Shown one piece after another: positions 8,594-14,743 of a stretch of 25,936 bases of DNA. The notes beneath the pieces were generated by a model. The model made no database searches and was not told the origin of the DNA. It saw nothing but the letters and a program-made list of their open reading frames with translations. A program made the translations under genes and the position numbers. Position 1 is the first letter of the stretch; each line of letters begins with the position of its first letter. Origin of the DNA: Leptospira weilii serovar Ranarum str. ICFT (lineage in GTDB: Bacteria; Spirochaetota; Leptospiria; Leptospirales; Leptospiraceae); assembly GCF_000332415.1 (NCBI RefSeq), contig NZ_AOHC02000022.1, forward strand, positions 1-25,936, read 5' to 3'.

Positions 8594-8809
8594 TCAATCT
8601 CCGTTAAACGCCTTAACGATTGCGCGTGTTAAAGTGTTGATCTCGATTTGCTGAACGAATTCCAATTCCGCAGCCAACTGAGTTTCATAACTTTCGCGTT
8701 CGTCTCCGTCTTCCGGATATTCCAACTTTCTTCCCGGAAAATAGTACATCAAAAGAACTTCCAATGCACCGTTTCCGGCTTTAAGAAACCTAAGTTTCTC
8801 TCCTATAAC
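8594..8809 (-). CDS. Tail assembly chaperone extension (-1 frame, gpE+E'/GT-like)
   Basis: This 71-codon frame has no plausible start of its own. It becomes the C-terminus of a 206-residue fusion if ribosomes slip back one base at A-AAA-AAG (8809-8815) near the end of the upstream chaperone gene. It reads VIGEKLRFLKAGNGALEVLL at the beginning and ends in TRAIVKAFNGD. Its position directly before the tape-measure gene, and its length, match P2 E', lambda T and Mu gp41-type extensions, which recruit tube protein onto the tape measure. The downstream gene starts 19 bases after its stop. The frame and slippery site are seen; frameshifting itself is inferred. Confidence 0.75.
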   Translation of the reverse strand, partial: VIGEKLRFLKAGNGALEVLLMYYFPGRKLEYPEDGDERESYETQLAAELEFVQQIEINTLTRAIVKAFNGD

Positions 8810-8828
8810 TTTTTTGCGGTCACCTCTT
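8784..8828 (-). promoter_or_regulatory. Programmed -1 ribosomal frameshift site
   Basis: The minus strand carries the heptamer A-AAA-AAG (8815-8809) in the right phase. An SD-like AAGAGGTG lies 6 bases upstream (8828-8821). A 6-bp stem AGAAAC/GTTTCT with loop TTAG (8799-8784) begins 9 bases downstream. The zero frame stops at TAG (8805-8803), two codons after the slip. This is the same three-part layout as the dnaX frameshift signal of E. coli (established knowledge). Confidence 0.75.
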
Positions 8829-9213
8829 GGGTGGTCGCGGTCAGCTCGATCAGTTTATTACTGATCGGAATAAAGATACCCGGAGAATCTTGGGCCCAGC
8901 CGTTTACGACTTCGAAACTCGGATACAGACAACACTGACCCGTGAGACGTTGTGCGACATCGGTTTGTTTTTCTTTTCTCGCCTTTTCCAGAGTTTCATC
9001 CACTTGAGTTTTGTTAGGTACTCGGCAGATGATTTTTCTACCTTCTCCGGCATCCAAAACGTGAAGGCCCCCTTTATCGATAAAATGCGATTTGACCACA
9101 TCGATCGCGTCTTTGTTGCGAGCGATAAAATCGTCGTCGATGTTTTGATAAGGCTGAGGAAGTTTTTCAAACGCTTCCTTAAGAGCGGGAATCGAACTGA
9201 TTAATGGGTTCAT
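8803..9213 (-). CDS. Tail assembly chaperone (gpE / lambda G-like)
   Basis: A 136-residue, mostly helical and charged protein (MNPLISSIPALKEAFEKLPQ at the start) lying between the tube and tape-measure genes. Its centre contains FEVVNGWAQDSPGIFIPISN and EKARKEKQTDVAQRLTGQ. In tailed phages this slot holds a chaperone made in a short form and, by -1 frameshift, a long form; the long form is made here by slipping at its penultimate Lys codons. By analogy the short protein coats the tape measure and is removed before tube polymerisation. No other family is recognised. Confidence 0.7.
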   Translation of the reverse strand: MNPLISSIPALKEAFEKLPQPYQNIDDDFIARNKDAIDVVKSHFIDKGGLHVLDAGEGRKIICRVPNKTQVDETLEKARKEKQTDVAQRLTGQCCLYPSFEVVNGWAQDSPGIFIPISNKLIELTATTQEVTAKKL

Positions 9214-9256
9214 GTTGTTTTCCTTATATTCTGATTATCGAATGGTTCTTAACTCG

Positions 9257-9691
9257 TCACGCAAACGTGATCACCGGAATCGATAACAAAGCGATTTCCA
9301 AAGGAACCGCGATTGCGCCCGAGTTCCCGCTTTTGATATCCGCGTTGTACTTCGTAATTTTGACCGCAGGTGCGATGTATTTGAAGTCCGGTCTTCCTTC
9401 CGCTTTCAAAACCGCAGTGAGAGGAGCAGGCGGAAGTTTTTCGATCAAACCCCCGTAAGGAGCCGCCAAAAGAGTCAAACGATCCAGCTCTTCGAAATAA
9501 ATTTCAGCGCTGATGCTACGTTTGTAATTCTTCGTAGTGTATCCGACGATCTCTCCCGCCTTACCGTAAGTGAGTTCGATCTCGACTGCGTGGTCGAATG
9601 TGAACGAGGAGAAGTTCACCATATCGTAACCGAAAAGTTTCAGTTCGAGATTGGTAAAACTATAATTTTCCTTTACTACTTCCAATGTCAT
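9257..9691 (-). CDS. Phage tail tube protein
   Basis: A 144-residue beta-rich protein immediately downstream of the sheath gene, 9 bases away. It contains NLELKLFGYDMVNFSSFTFD and VEIELTYGKAGEIVGYTTKN, followed by a helix-loop with RSISAEIYFEELDRLTLLAAP, typical of contractile-tail tube subunits that stack as hexamers inside the sheath (P2 FII, Mu gpM). Like the tube it should be among the most strongly expressed genes. Its stop lies 43 bases before the chaperone start. The call rests on size, fold-type composition and order. Confidence 0.75.
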   Translation of the reverse strand: MTLEVVKENYSFTNLELKLFGYDMVNFSSFTFDHAVEIELTYGKAGEIVGYTTKNYKRSISAEIYFEELDRLTLLAAPYGGLIEKLPPAPLTAVLKAEGRPDFKYIAPAVKITKYNADIKSGNSGAIAVPLEIALLSIPVITFA

Positions 9692-9700
9692 TGTTAACTC

Positions 9701-11188
9701 CTATTTAGGTGTGGCGAAAGAGGTTTCCCATTCGATCGCTTTGGTTCTGTTGCTTACGTACATCTTGCACTTCGCTTTCAAAATCCGATCCGTATTGAAT
9801 GTTTTATTCGGATCCAAGACGATCTCATGACCGGAAATTTCCTTTCTACCGGGCGCTTCCATCTCGGCGGAAATTTTGGAATCGATGTAAGCCTTTAAGT
9901 AATCCAAACCGCCCGAACCCGAATCTACTTCCGTATCCATATTCAAAAACTGAAGGGACTCTCGATAAAGAATGCGATGCATCTTGTCCGCGCGCCTGCG
10001 TTCCGGAAGTTCCTTGAAATCGGACGCACTTGCGGCTTTGATCTTATCCCGAGCGATGAAAATTCCTTCATAGTCGTCGTATTCTTTCAGAACCATCAAA
10101 CCCATATCGTGAAGCAGATCCATGTAGTTTCTATATCCTTCATCCCAATAACGGATTTCGGAAAATGTCAAAGAACGCATATCCTTCACGTAACCGATCG
10201 AAACGTTAACGGGAGCCGCCGCAATTTTAGAGGTAGCCATCGTCGCAAAGTTTCTCCATACCCCGATGGAATCGCCCGCGGACTTTACCGAAGAGTAACC
10301 GCCGGAAGCGTTGACTCCGCCTTTGATATAACGAGCCTCACCGACCGCGATAATCACCCTTCCCTTCGGCGAAGTAAAAGGTTCGAACTCGTCTTGGATA
10401 TATTGAAAGTATTCGGGAAGAGTTTCCGACTGATCCTTACCTCTCGCTTCCAAAATCATGAACGAAGGAAGGTGATGTTCGGATTCCATCTCCTCCAAAA
10501 TCACGTTACACGACATCGCAAACGCCCTGGAGGCCGGACCCAAAACATGAATCCAATACGAACCGTATTCTCTTTTTAAGGACTCGATCGCCGCCAGCCT
10601 TGACGCGTTAGACGCCGTTGGCCCGGAGATCGTAAAGGAATACGTATCACCGATTTTGAATGTATTTGCGGGAGTGGAAGCGTTCGTAAAAGTGGCGCTG
10701 ACCCCGACGTCCAAAGAAATCGGAGAAGCGCTCGCGGGCGTGATCAAAGGAGTGGAGAAGTTCGCTCCACCGTCCACTGACTTACGATATTCCGCAACCC
10801 CGCAAGCGCCCGCCTTTGTGATTTTAAGTACTACAACTCTGCTTCCCGTCGCGGTTCCCGAGGTTGTCGGTAGAGCCGCTTCCCCGTCTCCCACTTTGAT
10901 CGGAGTTCCGACCGTCCCTGCAACGTCGTTTTGCGGACGAACACAAAACACCGGCACCGGCTTTTGTCCCTTTGTTTCGTCGAATTCGTCGAAAAACTGT
11001 TCCAGAGCATCCACGAGTTCTCCTCTTCCAAAAACGTCCCTGGCTTGAGGTGTGTTATTGATGACATAAACCCTATTTGCATCTCCGGTTTCCGCAGTTC
11101 CAACCTTGGAACCCACACGATCCGGTTTCACGTCGTTGAAGTTGATCCCACCGTCTTGATGGTAGGTAGTCACGTCGCCTGTTGACAT
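9701..11188 (-). CDS. Contractile tail sheath protein
   Basis: A 495-residue protein. The N-terminal region has a hinge-type VYVINNTPQARDVFGRGELV; a beta-rich insertion domain lies at about 95-205 (Thr/Ala/Ser-rich, with ISLDVGVSATFTN). A conserved core follows (SIGVWRNFATMATSKIAAAPV; RYWDEGYRNYMDLLHDMGLM), and a C-terminal wrapping arm ends in YVSNRTKAIEWETSFATPK. This is the Mu gpL/DUF2586 type of sheath. It contracts to drive the tube through the target envelope. The start ATG 11188 follows TAGGAGC, which can pair with an upstream GCTC. It is separated from the upstream tail genes by an inserted repeat element. Confidence 0.85.
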   Translation of the reverse strand: MSTGDVTTYHQDGGINFNDVKPDRVGSKVGTAETGDANRVYVINNTPQARDVFGRGELVDALEQFFDEFDETKGQKPVPVFCVRPQNDVAGTVGTPIKVGDGEAALPTTSGTATGSRVVVLKITKAGACGVAEYRKSVDGGANFSTPLITPASASPISLDVGVSATFTNASTPANTFKIGDTYSFTISGPTASNASRLAAIESLKREYGSYWIHVLGPASRAFAMSCNVILEEMESEHHLPSFMILEARGKDQSETLPEYFQYIQDEFEPFTSPKGRVIIAVGEARYIKGGVNASGGYSSVKSAGDSIGVWRNFATMATSKIAAAPVNVSIGYVKDMRSLTFSEIRYWDEGYRNYMDLLHDMGLMVLKEYDDYEGIFIARDKIKAASASDFKELPERRRADKMHRILYRESLQFLNMDTEVDSGSGGLDYLKAYIDSKISAEMEAPGRKEISGHEIVLDPNKTFNTDRILKAKCKMYVSNRTKAIEWETSFATPK

Positions 11189-11194
11189 TGATAC

Positions 11195-11222
11195 GCTCCT
11201 AATATTAAGAGCAACTGAGTAG
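11195..11222 (-). promoter_or_regulatory. Sheath-gene leader hairpin with CTACTCAG motif
   Basis: On the minus strand CTACTCAGTTGCTC (11222-11209) is followed by an AT-rich loop and GGAGC (11199-11195), the sheath ribosome site. GCTC pairs with GAGC (plus a T-G wobble). The layout and the 14-base motif match the leader at 1563-1588. Control of translation is inferred. Confidence 0.35.
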
Positions 11223-11267
11223 AATGGCGGACGAGCCGCTCTTTATTTTAACGCGAATTCGGTCTAA

Positions 11268-11430
11268 GAAAGTTTGGGCGAATCCGGCCTTGGCAGGCCG
11301 GACCGCGCTTTCAGCTATAGTCAATAAATTGCATAAAAGAAACGTTATACGATATATCGCCTTTAATTTCAATTTATTGACTCCGCATCAATCGCTTTCG
11401 CATCCGTTATACCGAATCACGTTATATTAT
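11268..11430 (-). repeat. Palindromic non-coding repeat, copy A
   Basis: Related to the sequences at 14744-14944 and 18704-18790 but in the opposite orientation. It holds a 13-bp inverted repeat, AGTCAATAAATTG (11319-11331) and CAATTTATTGACT (11370-11382). Nearer the GTTTGGGCGAA end it has a perfect 8-bp hairpin TCCGGCCT/AGGCCGGA (11283-11302). It lies inside the tail operon between the 73-aa gene and the sheath gene, where the folded RNA could act as a processing or attenuation site. It looks like a MITE- or REP-type element; no transposase is nearby. Confidence 0.65.
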
Positions 11431-11464
11431 CACTTCTGAATTTCTGATTTCTGAATCGACTCGT

Positions 11465-11686
11465 TCATTTTTCCTCGAACGGAATTTTTTCTTCCGTGTA
11501 TTCGGATTTCCGTTCTTGTATTACGCTTTTGTTTTTGTCGAGATCCTTTCCGGAAAATTCTTGATAGGCGTTTTTAAGAATCTCGTCCTTAACGTCCTCT
11601 TCCGGATCTCTTCGCAAATGATCCAAAAAACCGGCCGCTAAAGCCGGGGAAATTTCGTATTTTCTAATAAACTCAACTGCTTTCAT
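11465..11686 (-). CDS. Small acidic-helical tail-module protein (73 aa)
   Basis: A 73-residue protein with a short helical N-terminal domain (MKAVEFIRKYEISPALAAGF) and a highly charged Lys/Glu-rich C-terminus. The start overlaps the preceding gene's stop by 4 bases, so the two are translated together. Mu also has a small gene (gp38) between its tail terminator and sheath, making this a positional counterpart; no sequence family is recognised. It is the last gene before the inserted repeat that precedes the sheath gene. Confidence 0.5.
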   Translation of the reverse strand: MKAVEFIRKYEISPALAAGFLDHLRRDPEEDVKDEILKNAYQEFSGKDLDKNKSVIQERKSEYTEEKIPFEEK

Positions 11687-12303
11687 TGTTCCTCCGATGT
11701 TTCGATATCCGTTGGCTCCTCGATTTGAAAGGTTCCCTGAGCCAGAGTAGGAACCGATTCCGTTTCAAAAAGTCCGTCGCTAAAAACGATTTCCGTCTTC
11801 AATTTATAGTATCCTAGGTTTTCCGAAACATCCGCGATTCTGTAAGAAACGCCGGGCTTTACCTCGACGGTAACGCCGCCGGAAGTCTTAAAATTCCGAT
11901 GATTGGAAAGATAAATAAGAATCTGATCAATGACCCCAAGATCCCACGCATTCGGACCCGCATGTCCCGTAGACGGGACATCATCGGAAGAGTTTTGCAT
12001 CCAAAAATCTATAACATATTTAAATTCTTGAATATAATGTCTTTTTAAAAAACGAATATTCTTAATTCCGTTGACGATCTCGGAGTTCAATCTTTGAAAC
12101 CTTTTTCCGTCCGCAATCGAAACGAGAGGAGACTGGAAAATCACACAAAAAGGAAACAAATCCGGATAATCCGCAACGTACGGATTCGATAAAAAAATTT
12201 TACTTTCCGGAAACAGAGAAATCGGCTCCGTAGCGGGAAGTTCCGGCAAGGTTTTGATCGAAACGATCAAGGATTTTAAGTAATCGATATGGCTGATTCT
12301 CAT
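11683..12303 (-). CDS. Putative tail terminator/completion protein (Mu gp37-like position)
   Basis: A 206-residue protein opening the tail operon. It has an N-terminal helix with HIDYLKSLIVSIKTLPELP, a hydrophobic strand region (LFPFCVIFQSPLVSI), and a beta C-terminal half (VTVEVKPGVSYRIADVSENL, YKLKTEIVFSDGLFETE). Tail-terminator proteins have about this size and alpha/beta makeup and lie just before the sheath gene in Mu. The ribosome site is poor (GGAG about 17 bases upstream), and an 8-bp tandem repeat starts 60 bases upstream of the ATG. A terminator caps the tube in both phages and headless tails. The assignment is by position and general composition. Confidence 0.45.
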   Translation of the reverse strand: MRISHIDYLKSLIVSIKTLPELPATEPISLFPESKIFLSNPYVADYPDLFPFCVIFQSPLVSIADGKRFQRLNSEIVNGIKNIRFLKRHYIQEFKYVIDFWMQNSSDDVPSTGHAGPNAWDLGVIDQILIYLSNHRNFKTSGGVTVEVKPGVSYRIADVSENLGYYKLKTEIVFSDGLFETESVPTLAQGTFQIEEPTDIETSEEQ

Positions 12304-12362
12304 GATTGAAATTTTTTAATTCTCCAAATTTATCCGTTATAACTTTCGATCCCGAAACGAGG

Positions 12363-12442
12363 CTTGCTTACTTGCTTACTTGCTTACTTGCTTACTTGCT
12401 TACTTGCTTACTTGCTTACTTGCTTACTTGCTTACTTGCTTA
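12363..12442. repeat. 8-bp tandem repeat, 10 perfect units (CTTGCTTA)
   Basis: Ten identical CTTGCTTA units (TAAGCAAG on the minus strand) plus a partial eleventh. They lie between the peptidase gene and the first tail gene, ending 60 bases upstream of that gene's ATG. Perfect units suggest recent slippage. Plus-strand translation gives a Leu/Ala/Tyr/Thr repeat that looks artefactual. The likely role, if any, is to change promoter or leader spacing for the tail operon. Confidence 0.9.
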
Positions 12443-12574
12443 CTTTCTTGCTTTTTCGAACCAGTTCCGGCTTCGAATCCGTTCCATAGAATACGAAATT
12501 TTTTCGTTTTTACAAGGCGCGAACTGCGTCGATTCGCCCCTAATTTCCGAATCCGTTCGATCGAAAATAATAGA

Positions 12575-12669
12575 GTTGTTGAAAAATTCAATAGTCGCGA
12601 TTAACAAAACTGCTTCAATCGTCCATTTCAATGAAACAGAAACAAATGGAGAATTAATTTTTCAACAAC
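12575..12669. repeat. 95-bp element bounded by 14-bp inverted repeats
   Basis: GTTGTTGAAAAATT (12575-12588) and AATTTTTCAACAAC (12656-12669) are perfect inverted arms around 67 bases with no convincing gene. The element lies directly after the peptidase gene's stop. It could be a MITE-like insertion or, as a long-looped stem, a processing site. No target duplication was recognised. Confidence 0.45.
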
Positions 12670-12705
12670 CCCAATTAATGATTCCTTAAAACCTCTCCAT
12701 CCATA

Positions 12706-13275
12706 TTAAATTTTATGCAAGTATAATATACTCGGAACGCCCAAATCGAATAGAACGTCCAAATCGTATTGAATCATATGTCCGTAAGGATCGACATACC
12801 GCGGTCCGACTCCGTACGGATCGGAGGCTTTTAAAAATTTCCTACCGTCCTCGTTCACCACGATTCCGATACCCCGGATGATATGCCCTTTTTTAGTAAG
12901 ATACGTTCCTAAACCGCAGGGAAAATTTCCGTTCTCGAAATAATCGCAAAGTTCGTCCTTATCCCCTTTTTTCTTAACGATTTCAAATGGAATTTCGTTT
13001 GAGTTCATTAGAATATTAAAATGTTCTGCGTGATCGAAAGAATCATAAACGTTCTTTTTATTCTTAACGACCCAGTCCTCGAAAAGAGCGTAATAATTAT
13101 AGGTCGTAAGATGGATAAAATCGGGAATTTTATAAATCAATCCAATATAGATTATAAAATCCTGAAATACGTTCCCCATACACTGCTGATAGTCCTTCAG
13201 ATAAAGACGAGGTGTAATCTCATCCTTTCTTTGCGGATTCCATGGAGCGATAGGATGAGAGATATGTGCGATCAT
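12706..13275 (-). CDS. Papain/C39-like cysteine peptidase, probable endolysin
   Basis: A 189-residue protein without a signal peptide. It carries the ordered Cys-His-Asp layout of papain/C39-like peptidases: Cys32 in [12 protein letters not shown], His131 in [13 protein letters not shown], and Asp152 in ASDPYG, the last two in the usual 'gHhvvvvG ... v.DPyG' arrangement. Its place between the tail operon and two small membrane proteins makes a peptidoglycan-cleaving lysis enzyme the best reading. Processing of a tail protein or toxin cleavage are alternatives. The start is ATG 13275 behind GGAGG. The residues are seen; catalysis is inferred. Confidence 0.6.
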   Translation of the reverse strand: MIAHISHPIAPWNPQRKDEITPRLYLKDYQQCMGNVFQDFIIYIGLIYKIPDFIHLTTYNYYALFEDWVVKNKKNVYDSFDHAEHFNILMNSNEIPFEIVKKKGDKDELCDYFENGNFPCGLGTYLTKKGHIIRGIGIVVNEDGRKFLKASDPYGVGPRYVDPYGHMIQYDLDVLFDLGVPSILYLHKI

Positions 13276-13544
13276 TTCGTTCCTCCTTCGTTTAACAAAT
13301 AGGTAGATTCGGTTTGAAATTTTGATTACAAACGTCCTGTTCTCACGAGGTTATATGACGCCCTTTGTCGATCCGAATCGTAAGCGAGCGACAAATCGAT
13401 TTGGCGGACTTCATGTCGATCGCCTACCAAGCGTATTTTAAAAACCGAAACTCCGGATGCCGGTTAAAGACATTCAATTTTCAAATATTAAAGTTACATT
13501 GATCTTTTTTAAGATCCAAAAGATTCGGACAAAGTGGCGAAAAT
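13276..13544. other. Gene-free gap between lysin and membrane-protein genes
   Basis: No open frame with a start and ribosome site was found. The gap contains the short palindrome GATCTTTTTTAAGATC (13501-13516) and, at its left end, the peptidase gene's GGAGG. It may hold a promoter for the peptidase gene, but I cannot point to convincing -35 and -10 boxes. Confidence 0.4.
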
Positions 13545-13874
13545 TCACAACTGCCTACTCTCAAGGCCCGATTGAGAAGTTTTGCTTGAACCCGTCGCTT
13601 GCGGAAATGAATCCAAAAAATCGCCTAAGATTTTTTTTTTAGAATTTAAATCCTCGTTGATTCTTTTTCCCAAATACAAACTCCCAACCGTTCCATAAAA
13701 CACGATCAACCATTGAATGATATCGATGTGAAGCGGCCTTAACGAATCCGGAGAAAAAATCGAAAGAATACACAAAGCAATCAGATAAAAAATAGACAAA
13801 AAGAAAACGATCCAAGTGCGAAAAGTCGTATCGGAAGGTTTTCCGGTCCTATCGTCTCTAAATAAAAATTTCAT
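13545..13874 (-). CDS. Holin-like two-TM membrane protein
   Basis: A 109-residue protein with two membrane segments (about 20-40, TWIVFFLSIFYLIALCILSI; about 52-68, IIQWLIVFYGTVGSLYLG) and a polar Ser/Gln-rich cytosolic tail. Its start overlaps the preceding 77-aa gene by 4 bases (ATGA), and it is followed by the peptidase gene, a holin-endolysin arrangement. Just after the second segment, codons 79-81 (KKK) lie in a run of ten adenines (13631-13640 on this strand); losing one base would stop translation two codons later. The holin role is inferred from topology and neighbours. Confidence 0.6.
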   Translation of the reverse strand: MKFLFRDDRTGKPSDTTFRTWIVFFLSIFYLIALCILSIFSPDSLRPLHIDIIQWLIVFYGTVGSLYLGKRINEDLNSKKKILGDFLDSFPQATGSSKTSQSGLESRQL

Positions 13875-14104
13875 TCCATTCTCCTTCCTTTGGCGGAGGT
13901 AAGTTTGATCAGGTCTTTGACGTCCGCCTTGATTTCCGCAAGATCCTTAGCGATAGAGGTCATTTCGGTTTCTATTTTAACAATCCGAATCTCGTGATCC
14001 TTATACATCGTATTGTATTGAATGGTTCCGGAAATGACAAAACCTAAGATGACGAGAAAGTCCTTGATCCCGAGTTTTATCTGACTTATTTTTGAACTCT
14101 CCAT
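13871..14104 (-). CDS. Small single-TM, coiled-coil lysis-module protein
   Basis: A 77-residue protein with one N-terminal membrane segment (about 13-30, IKDFLVILGFVISGTIQY) and a heptad-rich helix over 36-70 (IRIVKIETEMTSIAKDLAEI). This is the shape of haemolysin XhlA-like or spanin-type accessory proteins, though XhlA has its membrane segment at the C-terminus. It is coupled to the holin-like gene by a 4-base overlap. The ribosome site GAGGAAG lies immediately downstream of an intrinsic terminator, so it appears to be the first gene after a transcription checkpoint. The exact family is not recognised. Confidence 0.55.
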   Translation of the reverse strand: MESSKISQIKLGIKDFLVILGFVISGTIQYNTMYKDHEIRIVKIETEMTSIAKDLAEIKADVKDLIKLTSAKGRRME

Positions 14105-14114
14105 TCTTCCTCAC

Positions 14115-14145
14115 AAAAAAACGACCCGCGCGCAAAGCGGCGGGT
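14115..14145 (-). terminator. Intrinsic terminator directly upstream of lysis genes
   Basis: Read on the minus strand, a GC-rich hairpin ACCCGCCGC/GCGCGGGT-type (14145-14124, loop TTTG) is followed by CG and seven T (14121-14115). The ribosome site and ATG (14104) of the 77-aa lysis gene follow within 11 bases. Transcripts coming from the excisionase-like gene would stop here unless antiterminated. Hairpin plus T-run are seen; antitermination is inferred. Confidence 0.7.
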
Positions 14146-14209
14146 TCAGTGACTACTCAATCGCTTCCGATTGTGAACAAAGAATAACACGGATATTTTT
14201 TGAAACAAA

Positions 14210-14260
14210 GAACGGAACGGAATCGGATCCGTCCGTTCTGCCTCTAATTTTCAATTAGGC
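14210..14260 (-). promoter_or_regulatory. Two further stem-loops in the leader before the lysis genes
   Basis: GAACGGA...TCCGTTC (14210-14238; a 7-bp stem continued by 4 bp after a bulge) and GCCTCTAATT...AATTAGGC (14240-14260; CTAATT/AATTAG stem, 3-base loop) stand in a row upstream of the terminator hairpin. Together these make about 150 bases of structured leader between the excisionase-like gene and the lysis genes. Confidence 0.4.
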
Positions 14261-14304
14261 GGTTTACAATACGTTAGTCGCCTTTTGGGAAGAGAAAATG
14301 GAAA

Positions 14305-14607
14305 TCAGTAGATTTGTTTTTTTGTTCTACGGGAAAGAGCTACCTTATCCAAATCTTCGATCATAAACCTTCGAACGCGAGGACTCCATTGTATAAAAGG
14401 AATCTCATGATTGATCACATACTGATTGAAAGTCCTAACGGAAAGATTTAAATACTGAGCGGCTTCTTTTGTTTTTAAAATTTGAGTTTTATCCTTTGCC
14501 GAAGAAAATTCCGGAACGTCTCGGAGTTGATTTCCCCTTTCCGAAACGGAAGACTGAATGTTTTTGAGCAAGGATCCTTTTCTTGTATTACCGTTGATTA
14601 TAGACAT
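14305..14607 (-). CDS. Excisionase/MerR-type HTH DNA-binding protein
   Basis: A 100-residue protein. Residues about 43-91 form a winged-helix 'excisionase family' domain: ILKTKEAAQYLNLSVRTFNQ, then an IPFIQWSPRVRRFMIEDLD wing and helix. The N-terminal 40 residues are Ser/Asn/Lys-rich and probably flexible. Such proteins bend att DNA for excision or act as small transcription regulators; here no integrase is visible, so a regulator of the late genes is equally likely. No ribosome site precedes the ATG, and a TTGACA hexamer lies 32 bases upstream, so the mRNA may be nearly leaderless. It is the first gene of the leftward late region. Confidence 0.65.
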   Translation of the reverse strand: MSIINGNTRKGSLLKNIQSSVSERGNQLRDVPEFSSAKDKTQILKTKEAAQYLNLSVRTFNQYVINHEIPFIQWSPRVRRFMIEDLDKVALSRRTKKQIY

Positions 14608-14615
14608 GGTGTCAG

Positions 14616-14644
14616 GTTTGAACTAGGGGCATGTTTTTTGTCAA
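14616..14644 (-). promoter_or_regulatory. Possible promoter for the HTH gene
   Basis: TTGACA (14644-14639) is a perfect -35 box. At 17-bp spacing the -10 is TCAAAC, a weak match, so activator dependence is possible. The start point would fall within a few bases of the ATG at 14607. Confidence 0.25.
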
Positions 14645-14743
14645 GCCCATTCCGATTTCGGAAACGTATTAGGGATCAGTAACAATAGAATACCGGAAAT
14701 TCCGCCTTTAAAACGAGATTCGTTTCTAAATTCAAGATATTCT

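Noticed and set aside
12363..12442. Tandem units considered as a CRISPR array
   Set aside because: The units are 8 bp, directly adjacent, with no spacers and no cas genes.
12500..12545. Fourth copy of the TTCGCCC repeat family (GATTCGCCCC)
   Set aside because: Only eight bases match and no adjacent strong hairpin or family left end is present; it is probably chance.
12306..12689. Plus-strand open frame with a Leu-Thr-Cys-Leu-Leu-Ala-Tyr repeat
   Set aside because: It is the translation of the 8-bp tandem repeat in every frame, has no ribosome site, and no sensible protein continues beyond the repeat.
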